From the NCBI GenBank assembly GCA_937124525.1, contig CAKZLA010000577.1, positions 1-38,268 on the forward strand: DNA of 38,268 nucleotides. Direction: 5' to 3'. A program made the position numbers and the translations under genes. Under the pieces are notes generated by a model, which worked only from the letters and a program-made list of their open reading frames with translations, was not told the DNA's origin and did not search any database. Source of the DNA: an uncultured Desulfobacterium sp. Lineage in GTDB: Bacteria > Desulfobacterota > Desulfobacteria > Desulfobacterales > Desulfobacteraceae. Below, piece by piece: positions 1-8,697 of the stretch (position 1 is its first letter; the number at the start of each line of letters is the position of its first letter).

Positions 1-804
1 CGGAGCCTGTACCTGAAGGCGGGATTGCCCCTCACGCGGGCTGGCATGGCGGGTGACCAATGGCGAATCGATCTGCTACTACAGCTGGTGCAGCAGTGGG
101 AATGGGGCGAAGACCGCCTCAGTGCCCTGGATAATCGCCAGCGCTGGCGGGCTGAAGAGGTGACCGGTCTCAGGCGGAACATAGTGGCGGAGCTTACCCA
201 CAGTTACCGCCTGTTGTCTCGCATGGCCCGGGAGCAGCAGACCCGGGCGGCCATCAGCGCCAATGACATCAACCTGCTGGGTCGCAAACTCTACGCCGCC
301 TTTCAGCGCAAGGCAGGCAAGATCGAACTGATTAACCCGGGCCTGGTGCCGTCGCTGGCCGAGGAAAACCTGTCGTTTCATCACCAGTCCGAGCAGGGCG
401 GGGAAGGCGACGGTTGGTTGCTGTACCGGGATCTTGAAGATCCCTCCGATGCCTTCTGGCAACCGGTGATACGCCGTGCAGGCAATCTGGCGGAACTGCT
501 GGTGTGGTGTTATTGCAATGGCCTGCTGCACAGCTCTACCCGTCTCAACGTGCGTGCGGGCAAGAGTGTTGCCTCAGTGGCCGAGCTGAAAGACATTGTG
601 GAGGTGTTGTCTGGCTTTCTGCCCATGCCCATGGCTCCGGCGCCCAGAGAAGCGCTGTCCCGAGGCGTGCGCCCGCTGAAAACCCTGCTGCTGATTAACG
701 TGGCTGTGGACCCACAAGCCCACCTGACCGAACGTGGGCTGCACAAGCTCAGTGCCCGCTCCGACTCACTGGGGTTCAGCGGCGGTCGCGATAACCTGGT
801 GCTG
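1..804 (+). other. cyaA: Class I adenylate cyclase (CyaA) internal fragment, foreign to the rest of the window
   Basis: The reading frame from base 1 encodes the middle of a gammaproteobacterial class I adenylate cyclase, which makes cAMP from ATP. Recognisable stretches, compared from memory with E. coli CyaA, are LYLKAG (YLK region), LLQLVQQWEWGEDRL, DINLLGRKLYAAFQRKAGK, ELINPGL, LVWCYCNGLL and the SDSLGFSG...NLVL run. Neither the true N-terminus nor the C-terminal half is present. Base composition is clearly more GC-rich than the DNA after ~810. Class I cyclases are typical of Gammaproteobacteria and are not expected inside a dcw cluster. The similarity stops within NLVLTID, a string that also fits the start of the FtsI transpeptidase domain. 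Confidence 0.85.
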
Positions 805-1887
805 ACCATTGATCGGAATATTCAATATATTGCGGAAAACGCGCTGCAGGCATCCATTACCCAGTTTTCCGCCCGTTCGGGTATGGCCATTGTCATGAGA
901 CCCGACACAGGAGAAATTCTTGCCATGGCTCATTTCCCCTTGTTCAATCCCAATGCCTTTGGTGAATTTGATCAAAACAACTGGCGGAATCGTGCGGTGA
1001 CAGATGCCTTTGAACCAGGCTCCACATTGAAAATTTTTCTGGCAGCCGGGGCACTGGATCAGGGAATCAGCTCCCCGGACTCCCTTTTCTTTTGTGGAAA
1101 TGGTTCCTATGCCCTGGGAAATAAAATCATCCGGGACACCCATCCCTATGGCTGGCTCACCCTGGCCCAGGTTATTAAGCTTTCCAGTAATATTGGCGTG
1201 GCAAAGGTGGCCCGGCTCATGGGCAAAAATAAACTCCACTCCACCCTCACCCGGTTCGGGTTCGGCAGTAAAACAGATATTCCCTGTCCCATTGAAACCC
1301 AGGGTGCCCTCATGCCCCCGGCCCAATGGTCCACCATGGACACAGCAGCCATTGCCTTTGGTCAAGCCATTGCCGTGTCTGCCATCCAGCTTGCCTGTGC
1401 CGTGTCCAGCATTGCCAACAAGGGGATTCTAATGCGCCCAAGACTTATCAGTGCCATCATTGCCGGGGATGGGTCTGGCAAAAACTATTATCCCCCCAAA
1501 GTGGTGGGACGGGCCGTTTCAAAAAAGACGGCATTGGCCGTCACCCAGATGATGGCTTCCGTGGTAAAAAAGGGGGGGACAGGAACCCGGGCCCATCTTC
1601 CCGGCTATGGGGTGTGCGGTAAAACCGGCACGGCCCAGAAGGCAAAACCCCATGCAAAGGGATATTCAGACACCGCATATACGGCCCTTTTTGTGGGATT
1701 TGCCCCCCAAAAAAATCCAAAACTTACGGCCCTTGTCATTGTGGATGAGCCCCAGAAAAGCCACTATGGCGGAATCGTGGCAGCCCCGGCCTTTAAAACC
1801 ATTTTACTAAAAACCTTTAATTACCTGAACATTCCCCCTGACATGAGCCAGGGACAACCCATTGCCCACAGGGCCAGCGGAGTATAA
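1..1887 (+). CDS. ftsI: Chimeric ORF: CyaA fragment joined to FtsI (PBP3-type) transpeptidase domain, 5' partial
   Basis: The frame is open from base 1 to TAA at 1887, but it encodes two unrelated proteins. From about base 799 the product is the penicillin-binding transpeptidase domain of FtsI/PBP3, the septal peptidoglycan cross-linking enzyme. All three catalytic motifs are visible: SxxK as STLK with the acylated Ser codon at 1021, SxN as SSN at 1183-1191, and KTG at 1621-1629. Position directly ahead of murE confirms the ftsI assignment. The expected FtsI N-terminus (short cytoplasmic tail, transmembrane helix, non-catalytic pedestal domain) is absent; its place is taken by CyaA sequence. 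No PASTA domain follows the catalytic domain. The native ftsI is probably intact in the organism, and the fusion is probably an assembly join. The FtsI identity of the 3' part is secure; the reality of the fusion is doubtful. Confidence 0.85.
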   Translation, partial: RSLYLKAGLPLTRAGMAGDQWRIDLLLQLVQQWEWGEDRLSALDNRQRWRAEEVTGLRRNIVAELTHSYRLLSRMAREQQTRAAISANDINLLGRKLYAAFQRKAGKIELINPGLVPSLAEENLSFHHQSEQGGEGDGWLLYRDLEDPSDAFWQPVIRRAGNLAELLVWCYCNGLLHSSTRLNVRAGKSVASVAELKDIVEVLSGFLPMPMAPAPREALSRGVRPLKTLLLINVAVDPQAHLTERGLHKLSARSDSLGFSGGRDNLVLTIDRNIQYIAENALQASITQFSARSGMAIVMRPDTGEILAMAHFPLFNPNAFGEFDQNNWRNRAVTDAFEPGSTLKIFLAAGALDQGISSPDSLFFCGNGSYALGNKIIRDTHPYGWLTLAQVIKLSSNIGVAKVARLMGKNKLHSTLTRFGFGSKTDIPCPIETQGALMPPAQWSTMDTAAIAFGQAIAVSAIQLACAVSSIANKGILMRPRLISAIIAGDGSGKNYYPPKVVGRAVSKKTALAVTQMMASVVKKGGTGTRAHLPGYGVCGKTGTAQKAKPHAKGYSDTAYTALFVGFAPQKNPKLTALVIVDEPQKSHYGGIVAAPAFKTILLKTFNYLNIPPDMSQGQPIAHRASGV

Positions 1888-1890
1888 GCT

Positions 1891-3450
1891 GTGAGACTTT
1901 CTTATCTGACAAAAACCTGTACCCCTCTATGGGAGAGAAGCCTTGAATCCCACCTGGAGCCAGGCATTGACCCTGAAATTTTATCCATCCACTACCGGGC
2001 CCAGGATGTAACCCCCGGTGGGCTTTTCATTGCCATCAAGGGACTTAGGGCCGACGGCCATGACTACATTAATCAGGCCATTGAAAACGGTGCAGTGGCC
2101 GTTGTGGTGGACCACCACATAAAAACGACGGTACGCACCATTGCTGTGAAAAACACCCGAAGGGCCATGTCAGCCATTAGTGCACGTTTTTATGGTGATC
2201 CCTCCAAGAAACTGATTCTGGTGGGTATTTCCGGCACCAATGGCAAAACCACCACGGCATGGATTGTGGAACATATTTTAAAGACTGCGGGATTTGAAAC
2301 CGGTGTCATTGGCACCATCAACTGGAGATACCAGGACAAGGTGGCAGACACCCCGGTGACCACCCCGGAATCCATGGATCTTCAAAAAATGCTTGCCACC
2401 ATGGGTAAGGCAGGGGTCACCCATGTGGTCATGGAGGTCTCCTCCCATGGGCTGGACCTTTACCGGGTCCGGGATTGCTTTTTTGACACAGCTATTTTCA
2501 CCAATCTCACCCAGGACCATCTGGATTATCATAAAACAATGTCCGCATACTGGGCATGCAAAAAAAAGCTCTACACCCGGCAGTTGGCCCGGGGGGATAA
2601 AAACGGCAAGGCTGTCATCAACATTGATGATGCAAGGGGGGCCAAACTTGCCACAACCCTGTCTGTTTCCCCCATCACCACCGGTATCCATGACACAGCA
2701 GGGGTTCGTGCCCTGGACGTCACTGAAAATATCTCAGGTATCAAGGGAACCCTGGACATTGGCGGCACAAAAAGGACGTTTACATCCAGCCTCACCGGGA
2801 CATTTAACCTGGAAAATATCCTGTCCGCCGCCGGTGCTGCCCATGCCCTGGGCATTACCCCTGACATGATCTGCCAGGGCATTGAAGCGTGCAAAGGGGT
2901 TCCGGGCCGTCTGGAACGGGTTCTCAACCATGGGAATCGATTCATCTTTGTGGATTATGCCCACACCCCGGATGCCCTGGAGTCCATATTAAAAACCTTA
3001 AAACTGCGGGCACCTGCCCGGGTCATCACCGTGTTTGGATGCGGAGGTGACAGGGACAAATCCAAACGTCCCCTCATGGGACAAATTGCAGCCACATATT
3101 CTGACATTGCCATGGTCACCTCGGACAATCCCCGCACAGAACTCCCCGAAGCCATCATCCAGGATATCCTGGCCGGAATGACATCGGCCCCGGAATCCAA
3201 CCAGGGAGTAACATGGCTTTCCCAGATGGACTTAAACCAGCCCCCCAGCCCCATTCTGGTGGAGCCAGACCGGAAAAAGGCCCTTTTGGCCGCCATTGCT
3301 CTGTCCTGCCCCGGGGACATTGTCGTTGCCGCAGGAAAGGGGCATGAAACCTACCAGGTAACGGCCAGAGGAACCATTGATTTTGATGATCGTCAGGTGC
3401 TAAGACAGGCCATTGAACAGGCCAACTGGGATAAAGGAGAAAAACCATGA
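1891..3450 (+). CDS. murE: UDP-MurNAc-L-Ala-D-Glu:meso-diaminopimelate ligase MurE
   Basis: MurE adds meso-diaminopimelate to UDP-MurNAc-L-Ala-D-Glu with ATP in the cytoplasm, the third amino-acid step of peptidoglycan precursor synthesis. The 519-residue product has the Mur-ligase P-loop GTNGKTT at residues 115-121, the central-domain stretch VMEVSSHGLDL, and the DNPR motif at residues 412-415 that marks diaminopimelate rather than lysine specificity. The start is GTG at 1891, with GGAG at 1879-1882 upstream and 3 bases after the ftsI stop. The stop overlaps the murF start as ATGA (3447-3450), implying translational coupling. Length and domain order (N-terminal substrate, central ATPase, C-terminal Rossmann-like) are normal. 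Confidence 0.97.
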   Translation: MRLSYLTKTCTPLWERSLESHLEPGIDPEILSIHYRAQDVTPGGLFIAIKGLRADGHDYINQAIENGAVAVVVDHHIKTTVRTIAVKNTRRAMSAISARFYGDPSKKLILVGISGTNGKTTTAWIVEHILKTAGFETGVIGTINWRYQDKVADTPVTTPESMDLQKMLATMGKAGVTHVVMEVSSHGLDLYRVRDCFFDTAIFTNLTQDHLDYHKTMSAYWACKKKLYTRQLARGDKNGKAVINIDDARGAKLATTLSVSPITTGIHDTAGVRALDVTENISGIKGTLDIGGTKRTFTSSLTGTFNLENILSAAGAAHALGITPDMICQGIEACKGVPGRLERVLNHGNRFIFVDYAHTPDALESILKTLKLRAPARVITVFGCGGDRDKSKRPLMGQIAATYSDIAMVTSDNPRTELPEAIIQDILAGMTSAPESNQGVTWLSQMDLNQPPSPILVEPDRKKALLAAIALSCPGDIVVAAGKGHETYQVTARGTIDFDDRQVLRQAIEQANWDKGEKP

Positions 3451-4904
3451 TCTCCTGCCCCCCCCTCCCCTGGCACACAAACCAGATAATTGAAGCCCTT
3501 GAAACAGCAGACATACCCCAGGTGGATACCTGTGTGTTTCCCGGCATTTCCACGGATTCAAGAACCATGGCCACAGAAGATCTATTTTTGGCGTTAAAGG
3601 GGGAAACCTTTGACGGCCACCGTTTTGTCATGCCCCTCATGGACAAGGGGGTCAAGGGATTTGTGGTGGAGAAATCTTTTTTCCAGGGGCTTTCTTCGGC
3701 TGAAAAGGCTGCCTTTAACAGCCAGCATGCCACCCTTTTTTGTGTGGACAATACCCTTGCCGCCCTGGGAAAACTTGCGGCCTTCCAGCGGAACCGGGCT
3801 AATGTAAAGGTGATCGGCATCACCGGGTCCTGTGGAAAGACCTCCACCCGGGAGATGATTACAGCCATTTTCAAACAAAAATACAAGGTGCTCTCCACCC
3901 AAGAAAATTTTAACAATGAAATCGGCCTGCCTCTGACTCTGCTCAGGCTGTCCCATGAGCACCAGTGGGCCGTTGTGGAGATGGGCATGAACCATGCCGG
4001 AGAACTCATCCGACTGGGAAAAATAGCCCGGCCGGACATGGGTATTATCACCAATACCTTCCGGGCCCACCTGGAGGGTCTGGGGTCTGTGGAGGCCGTG
4101 GCCCGGGCAAAGTCAGAGCTGCTGCCCTGCATCAAAGACAGGGGGCTGGCCATTCTTAATAAAGACGATAAACGATGCTACATCATGGAAGATGTCGTTA
4201 GAACCCTTGACATCAACTGCTGTTTTTTCAGCACCACAAAAGAGACACAGGTCAGGGCTGACAGGATCTCCCTGGAGGGGGACAGACTCAAGTTCACCCT
4301 GGTCTCCTCCGGGGGAAAAAGTTCAGATACCATAGAAATCACCCTTGCCACCCCGGCACCGGCCATGGTGGAAAATGCCCTGGCAGCGGCCGCCGCAGCG
4401 CTGGAGGCAGGTTTTAGCCTGTCTGACATTTGCCAGGGACTTGGTGATTTCAGGCCGGTAAAAGGCCGCATGGAAATCCTGAAGCCAGGCCGGGATATTA
4501 AACTAATCAACGATACCTACAATGCCAACCCCGGTTCCATGGCAGCCGCACTTGATATGTTAAAACAACAGTCCTACCACACCTCCACCATTGCTGTGCT
4601 GGGGGATATGCTGGAATTGGGAGAAAATGCCCCGGCTCTTCACCAAGAGGTGGGTAAAAAAGCCGCCATGTCCGGGATCTCCCATCTATTTATCCACGGC
4701 GACATGGCGTCCCATGTCATGGAAGGTGCCCTGGCCAAGGGATTTCATGAAGATAAAATCTTCATTGGAACCCACCCGGAACTGATCAAGAAAATCGAAA
4801 AAAAAATAACACCCAGGATGTGGATCCTTGTGAAAGGGTCCCGGGGAATGCACATGGAACATATTGTTACGGCATTACAACATCACCTTGGAGAAAGAGA
4901 TTAA
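3447..4904 (+). CDS. murF: UDP-MurNAc-tripeptide:D-Ala-D-Ala ligase MurF
   Basis: MurF joins the D-Ala-D-Ala dipeptide to UDP-MurNAc-tripeptide, completing the cytoplasmic pentapeptide precursor. The 485-residue product has the ATP-binding loop GSCGKTST from residue 127 (Lys131), the VEMGMNHAGE stretch of the central domain, and NDTYNANPGSM with AVLGDMLELG in the C-terminal domain, all typical of MurF. The start ATG lies within the murE stop (ATGA) and is preceded by AAGGAGA. The mraY start follows two bases after the stop. The matching ddl gene, which supplies D-Ala-D-Ala, is not in this window. Confidence 0.97.
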   Translation: MISCPPLPWHTNQIIEALETADIPQVDTCVFPGISTDSRTMATEDLFLALKGETFDGHRFVMPLMDKGVKGFVVEKSFFQGLSSAEKAAFNSQHATLFCVDNTLAALGKLAAFQRNRANVKVIGITGSCGKTSTREMITAIFKQKYKVLSTQENFNNEIGLPLTLLRLSHEHQWAVVEMGMNHAGELIRLGKIARPDMGIITNTFRAHLEGLGSVEAVARAKSELLPCIKDRGLAILNKDDKRCYIMEDVVRTLDINCCFFSTTKETQVRADRISLEGDRLKFTLVSSGGKSSDTIEITLATPAPAMVENALAAAAAALEAGFSLSDICQGLGDFRPVKGRMEILKPGRDIKLINDTYNANPGSMAAALDMLKQQSYHTSTIAVLGDMLELGENAPALHQEVGKKAAMSGISHLFIHGDMASHVMEGALAKGFHEDKIFIGTHPELIKKIEKKITPRMWILVKGSRGMHMEHIVTALQHHLGERD

Positions 4905-4906
4905 TC

Positions 4907-5986
4907 ATGCTCTACGACCTTTTATATCCACTTCATACGGATATTTCTTTTTTTAATATATTCAGGTACATCACCTTCAGGACCATTTATGGAGGGCTCA
5001 CTGCCTTCACCCTTTGTTTTCTGCTGGGTCCCTGGGCCATCAAACGATTATCCCGGCTTCAAATTGGACAAATCATTCAAAAGGATGGTCCCCAAACCCA
5101 TCTGGAAAAGGAAGGCACCCCCACCATGGGAGGACTGCTCATCCTCTTTTCCATTGGGATATCCACCCTGTTGTGGGCCAGATTGTCCAACCACTACATT
5201 TCCATATCCATACTGAGCCTTGTGCTGTTTGGCTTAATTGGGTTCATTGATGACTATCTCATGCAGGTGAAAAAACGAAACATGGGATTCACGGCCCGGG
5301 GGAAATTTATCTTACAGGTGCTGGCAGGCCTGGGGATCTCCTGGCTGATTTACCACTGCCCGGACTTTACCAGCGAATTGACCATTCCCTTTTTCAAAGG
5401 GCTGTCTCCGGATCTTGGCATCTGGTATATTCCCTTTGCCACCTTGATCATTGTGGGCACCTCCAATGCGGTGAATCTCACCGATGGTCTGGATGGTCTG
5501 GCCATTGGCCCCATCATCATTGCAGCGGTGGCCTACATGTTCTTTGCCTATGTGGCAGGACATGTAAAAATTGCCCAATACCTCCAGGTACAATCCATTG
5601 CCTCCTGTGGAGAGCTTTCCATTGTGTGCGGTATTCTTGCCGGGGCAGGTCTTGGTTTTTTGTGGTTCAATGCCCATCCGGCCCAGGTTTTCATGGGGGA
5701 TTCGGGATCCATTCCATTGGGGGCCATTCTTGGGACCCTTGCCGTGATGACCAAACAGGAAATTCTTCTCTTACTGGTGGGGGGCTTGTTTGTCATTGAG
5801 GCCCTGTCAGTGATCATACAGGTGGGTTATTTCAAGATGAGCAAAGGCAAACGGGTGTTCCGCATGGCCCCCCTGCACCACCATTTTGAATTAAAGGGAT
5901 GGCCGGAATCCAAGGTCATTGTCCGATTCTGGATCATTTCCATCACCCTGGCCCTTGTTTCCCTTAGCAGTCTTAAAATACGGTAA
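4907..5986 (+). CDS. mraY: Phospho-MurNAc-pentapeptide transferase MraY
   Basis: MraY is the polytopic inner-membrane enzyme that transfers phospho-MurNAc-pentapeptide to undecaprenyl phosphate, forming lipid I. The 359-residue product is strongly hydrophobic with about ten membrane segments. It carries the family signatures: FIDDY after the third or fourth helix, NLTDGLDGLA with the catalytic-site aspartates at residues 193 and 196, GDSGS, and the cytoplasmic APLHHHFE loop with His324-326. I chose ATG at 4907 rather than an upstream in-frame start because it gives the normal N-terminus and lies 2 bases after murF with a GGAGAAAGAG ribosome site. The stop codon sits inside the left arm of the inverted repeat that begins at 5984. 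Confidence 0.97.
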   Translation: MLYDLLYPLHTDISFFNIFRYITFRTIYGGLTAFTLCFLLGPWAIKRLSRLQIGQIIQKDGPQTHLEKEGTPTMGGLLILFSIGISTLLWARLSNHYISISILSLVLFGLIGFIDDYLMQVKKRNMGFTARGKFILQVLAGLGISWLIYHCPDFTSELTIPFFKGLSPDLGIWYIPFATLIIVGTSNAVNLTDGLDGLAIGPIIIAAVAYMFFAYVAGHVKIAQYLQVQSIASCGELSIVCGILAGAGLGFLWFNAHPAQVFMGDSGSIPLGAILGTLAVMTKQEILLLLVGGLFVIEALSVIIQVGYFKMSKGKRVFRMAPLHHHFELKGWPESKVIVRFWIISITLALVSLSSLKIR

Positions 5987-6120
5987 ATATTCGGTCAGCA
6001 CCCCATCTTCACCTAAGGTTGGCCTGCTCACATAGCATTAAGCATTAGTATGCTAGGCAGTCCCAAATATGCGAATATGAGGCACTGGCCAAACATTTAC
6101 ATTACCAACCCGAATATTTA
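5984..6120. repeat. 137-bp element bounded by perfect 11-bp inverted repeats (MITE-like)
   Basis: TAAATATTCGG (5984-5994) is matched exactly in inverted orientation by CCGAATATTTA (6110-6120). Nested inside are TTGGCC/GGCCAA (6019-6024 and 6087-6092) and TAGCAT/ATGCTA (6033-6038 and 6050-6055), so the whole can fold into one long hairpin. It fills nearly all of the mraY-murD gap, in a cluster whose other gaps are mostly under 10 bp. It is noncoding except for the mraY stop codon. It could be a small non-autonomous insertion or a structured RNA segment; no second copy is seen in this window. Confidence 0.45.
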
Positions 6121-6142
6121 AAAAATACGATAGGAACTGTCC

Positions 6143-7501
6143 ATGACACACATTATTTCTCCATATATCCTGATCGTCGGTCTGGGAAGATCAGGCCTTG
6201 CCATGGCCCGTTTTTTGAAAAAAATGGGAAACAATATTGTGGTCACGGACAGCGATGCCAGCCTCATGGAAAAGGGTCGGGAACTTGAAAAGCTTGGCAT
6301 CATCACGGAAATTGGATATCACAATGACGTCACCTTTGACCGGGCACAGATGATCATTGCAAGCCCGGGAATCCCCCTTGACATGCCCCATCTTAAAAGG
6401 GCGACCCAGAAAGGAATTCCCATAAGGGGCGAACTGGATGTGGCAGCAGAGCACATTAAAGTACCCGTGGTGGCCGTGACAGGCACCAATGGCAAAACCA
6501 CGGTGACCACCCTGATTGATCTTTTACTTAAATGCAGCCATGCCCCTGTGTTCACCGGTGGCAATATCGGGGTCCCCCTGGCCCACTATTTTGAAGGAGA
6601 ACAACAGGCAAAGGTGGTGGTGGCCGAGGTGAGCAGTTTTCAGCTGGACACAGCCAAGGCATTTACCCCCCATGTGGCCATTCTTTTGAACATCACTCCA
6701 GATCACATGGATCGCTACAATAGCCCGGCAGCCTATGCCGCTTCCAAATGGAGTATTTTTGCCCACCAGGACAAAAACGACGTGGCCATCCTGGGAAGCA
6801 GCCTATCCTCTTTTAAAAAAGAGATTGAAGCCCTTAAGGCAAAGCGCTTTTTTATCCGCCTGGCCCATGAAATGCCCCCGGACAACGGTGCCCACATCCA
6901 GGAAGAGACCATCTGCTTTTACAGACAGGGAAAAAAAATTACCGGGGAACTTACCATTTCAAACATTCGACTCAAGGGAGCACACAACCTGGAAAACATT
7001 GCCGCATGCGCTTTGGCGGCTTTTTGCATGGGAACCTCCATGGCGGATATTGAACGGACAGTGTATCAATTTCCAGGGTTGGCACACCGCATGGAGTTTT
7101 CAGGAAATGTGGACGGAATACCCTATTACAACGACTCCAAGGCCACCAACCCAGATGCCGTGATCAAAGCAGTATCCTGCTTTAAAAACCTCATCCTCAT
7201 CATGGGGGGCAAAGAAAAAAACACCGATTTTTCTCCCTTGCAAGCCCCCATCACATCCCGGGTGAAACATCTGATTCTAACGGGAGAGGCCTCAACCAAC
7301 ATTAAAAAAGCCCTGGAGGGGTCATGTGGTATCACTATGGTCACCACCATGGCATCCGCCGTGGCCCTGGCCCGTACCCTGGCCCAGCAAGGGGACACCG
7401 TGATGCTCTCTCCTGCCTGTGCAAGTTTTGATATGTATTCAAGCTATGGACACCGGGGAGATGATTTTAAACATCAAATCAAACAACTGACAATGCCATG
7501 A
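6143..7501 (+). CDS. murD: UDP-MurNAc-L-Ala:D-glutamate ligase MurD
   Basis: MurD adds D-glutamate to UDP-MurNAc-L-alanine, using ATP, in the cytoplasm. The 452-residue product begins with a Rossmann-type N-terminal domain (ILIVGLGRSGLAMA), then the P-loop GTNGKTT at residues 114-120, the GGNIG stretch, EVSSFQLD in the central domain, YYNDSKATNPDA, and a C-terminal domain with LSPACASFDMY; all are MurD hallmarks. The start ATG at 6143 follows the inverted-repeat element and has a modest AGGAA ribosome site. The stop overlaps the ftsW start as ATGA (7498-7501). Confidence 0.97.
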   Translation: MTHIISPYILIVGLGRSGLAMARFLKKMGNNIVVTDSDASLMEKGRELEKLGIITEIGYHNDVTFDRAQMIIASPGIPLDMPHLKRATQKGIPIRGELDVAAEHIKVPVVAVTGTNGKTTVTTLIDLLLKCSHAPVFTGGNIGVPLAHYFEGEQQAKVVVAEVSSFQLDTAKAFTPHVAILLNITPDHMDRYNSPAAYAASKWSIFAHQDKNDVAILGSSLSSFKKEIEALKAKRFFIRLAHEMPPDNGAHIQEETICFYRQGKKITGELTISNIRLKGAHNLENIAACALAAFCMGTSMADIERTVYQFPGLAHRMEFSGNVDGIPYYNDSKATNPDAVIKAVSCFKNLILIMGGKEKNTDFSPLQAPITSRVKHLILTGEASTNIKKALEGSCGITMVTTMASAVALARTLAQQGDTVMLSPACASFDMYSSYGHRGDDFKHQIKQLTMP

Positions 7502-8697
7502 CAAAAAAAGACCACATCACTGCACCGTTTTCCCGGGAACCTGCCATTTTGATCCCCCTTATAATCATCACAGGTCTTGGTATTGCCATGGTTTACAGTG
7601 CCAGCGCCGACATCAGTGTGGTGAAACACGGCACATCGGTGTACTATGCCCGACGTCAGGCCATATTTTTTGCCCTGGGGCTTATGGCCATGTACCTGGG
7701 GGCCTGGTTTCCCCATCAATACTTACGAAAACTTACCTATCCCCTCCTGTTGCTGGCCCTGGTGCTCATGGTGGGAGTGTTGACGCCTCTGGGTGCCGAT
7801 GCCGGTGGGGCCTGTCGCTGGATCACCATAAAGGGAATCACCTTTCAGCCTTCGGAGCTGGTCAAGCTAAGTCTGGTGATCTATCTTGCCTATTCCCTTT
7901 CCGAAAAGCAGGAACAGATCCGCTCATTTTTTATCGGTTTTTCCCCCCATGCCCTGGTCCTGGGTGTGTTAACGGTCCTTCTGATATTTCAAAAAGATTT
8001 GGGGTCCATAATTATCATCGGTTTTATCACATGGGCCATGATGTTCATTGCCGGTGTGCCCATACTGAAACTTTTAAGCATTGTCCCCCTTGGGGTCCCT
8101 CTTTTCTATTTTCTTGTGTACAATGAGCCCTATCGATGGGACCGGGTACGGTTCTTTATGGATCCATGGCAGGACCCCCTCAACGCCGGTTACCAATTGA
8201 CCCATTCCCTCAAGGCCTTTGGGTCCGGGGGGATTTTTGGCAAGGGCTTGGGCTTGGGCTTCCAGACAACCCACTACCTGCCCAAGCCCCACACCGACTT
8301 TATTTTTTCCGTCATCGGAGAAGAATTGGGCCTTGTGGGGGTGTTGACCACCCTTGTACTCTACACCTTGATTTTAAGACGGGGGGCCGCCATTGCCCGA
8401 TCGGCAGACACCCTTTTTGGCAGTTTTCTGGCTGTGGGGATTACCATTCACCTGGGACTCCAGGTGGTGATCAACACCGGAGTCACATTGGGTGTGCTCC
8501 CCACCAAGGGCCTGACCCTGCCCTTTATCAGCTATGGTGGCACCTCCCTTGTGGTGAGCATGACCGCCATGGGTATTCTTATGAACATTGGCAGAACCGG
8601 CACCGGGAAGCAGCAGGCAAAACAGCCGACACCACAAAAACAAGACCCAATATCACCCGCTCCACTTAAAAGGAAAGCCATTGTCCAGACCTATTAA
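7498..8697 (+). CDS. ftsW: SEDS-family peptidoglycan glycosyltransferase FtsW
   Basis: FtsW polymerises lipid II into septal glycan strands in partnership with FtsI. The 399-residue product is an integral membrane protein with about ten hydrophobic segments. It shows the SEDS signatures MVYSAS near the first helix, FQPSEL(V)KL, the HTDFIFSVIGEELG loop containing the conserved functionally essential Asp of SEDS polymerases, and LPFISYGGTS near the C-terminus. A hydrophilic tail of about 30 residues follows. Its position between murD and murG fits FtsW rather than RodA. The coding end overlaps the murG start by 17 bp. Confidence 0.96.
   Translation: MTKKDHITAPFSREPAILIPLIIITGLGIAMVYSASADISVVKHGTSVYYARRQAIFFALGLMAMYLGAWFPHQYLRKLTYPLLLLALVLMVGVLTPLGADAGGACRWITIKGITFQPSELVKLSLVIYLAYSLSEKQEQIRSFFIGFSPHALVLGVLTVLLIFQKDLGSIIIIGFITWAMMFIAGVPILKLLSIVPLGVPLFYFLVYNEPYRWDRVRFFMDPWQDPLNAGYQLTHSLKAFGSGGIFGKGLGLGFQTTHYLPKPHTDFIFSVIGEELGLVGVLTTLVLYTLILRRGAAIARSADTLFGSFLAVGITIHLGLQVVINTGVTLGVLPTKGLTLPFISYGGTSLVVSMTAMGILMNIGRTGTGKQQAKQPTPQKQDPISPAPLKRKAIVQTY

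Noticed and set aside
3155..4153. 332-codon open frame on the minus strand across murE/murF
   Set aside because: It lies antisense to two well-conserved Mur ligases, its product shows no recognisable domain, and it is rich in Ser/Arg/Pro as expected of a mirror frame.
5984..6120. tRNA or known riboswitch in the mraY-murD gap
   Set aside because: The inverted repeats do not form a cloverleaf, and no CCA end, T-loop motif or known riboswitch core is visible.
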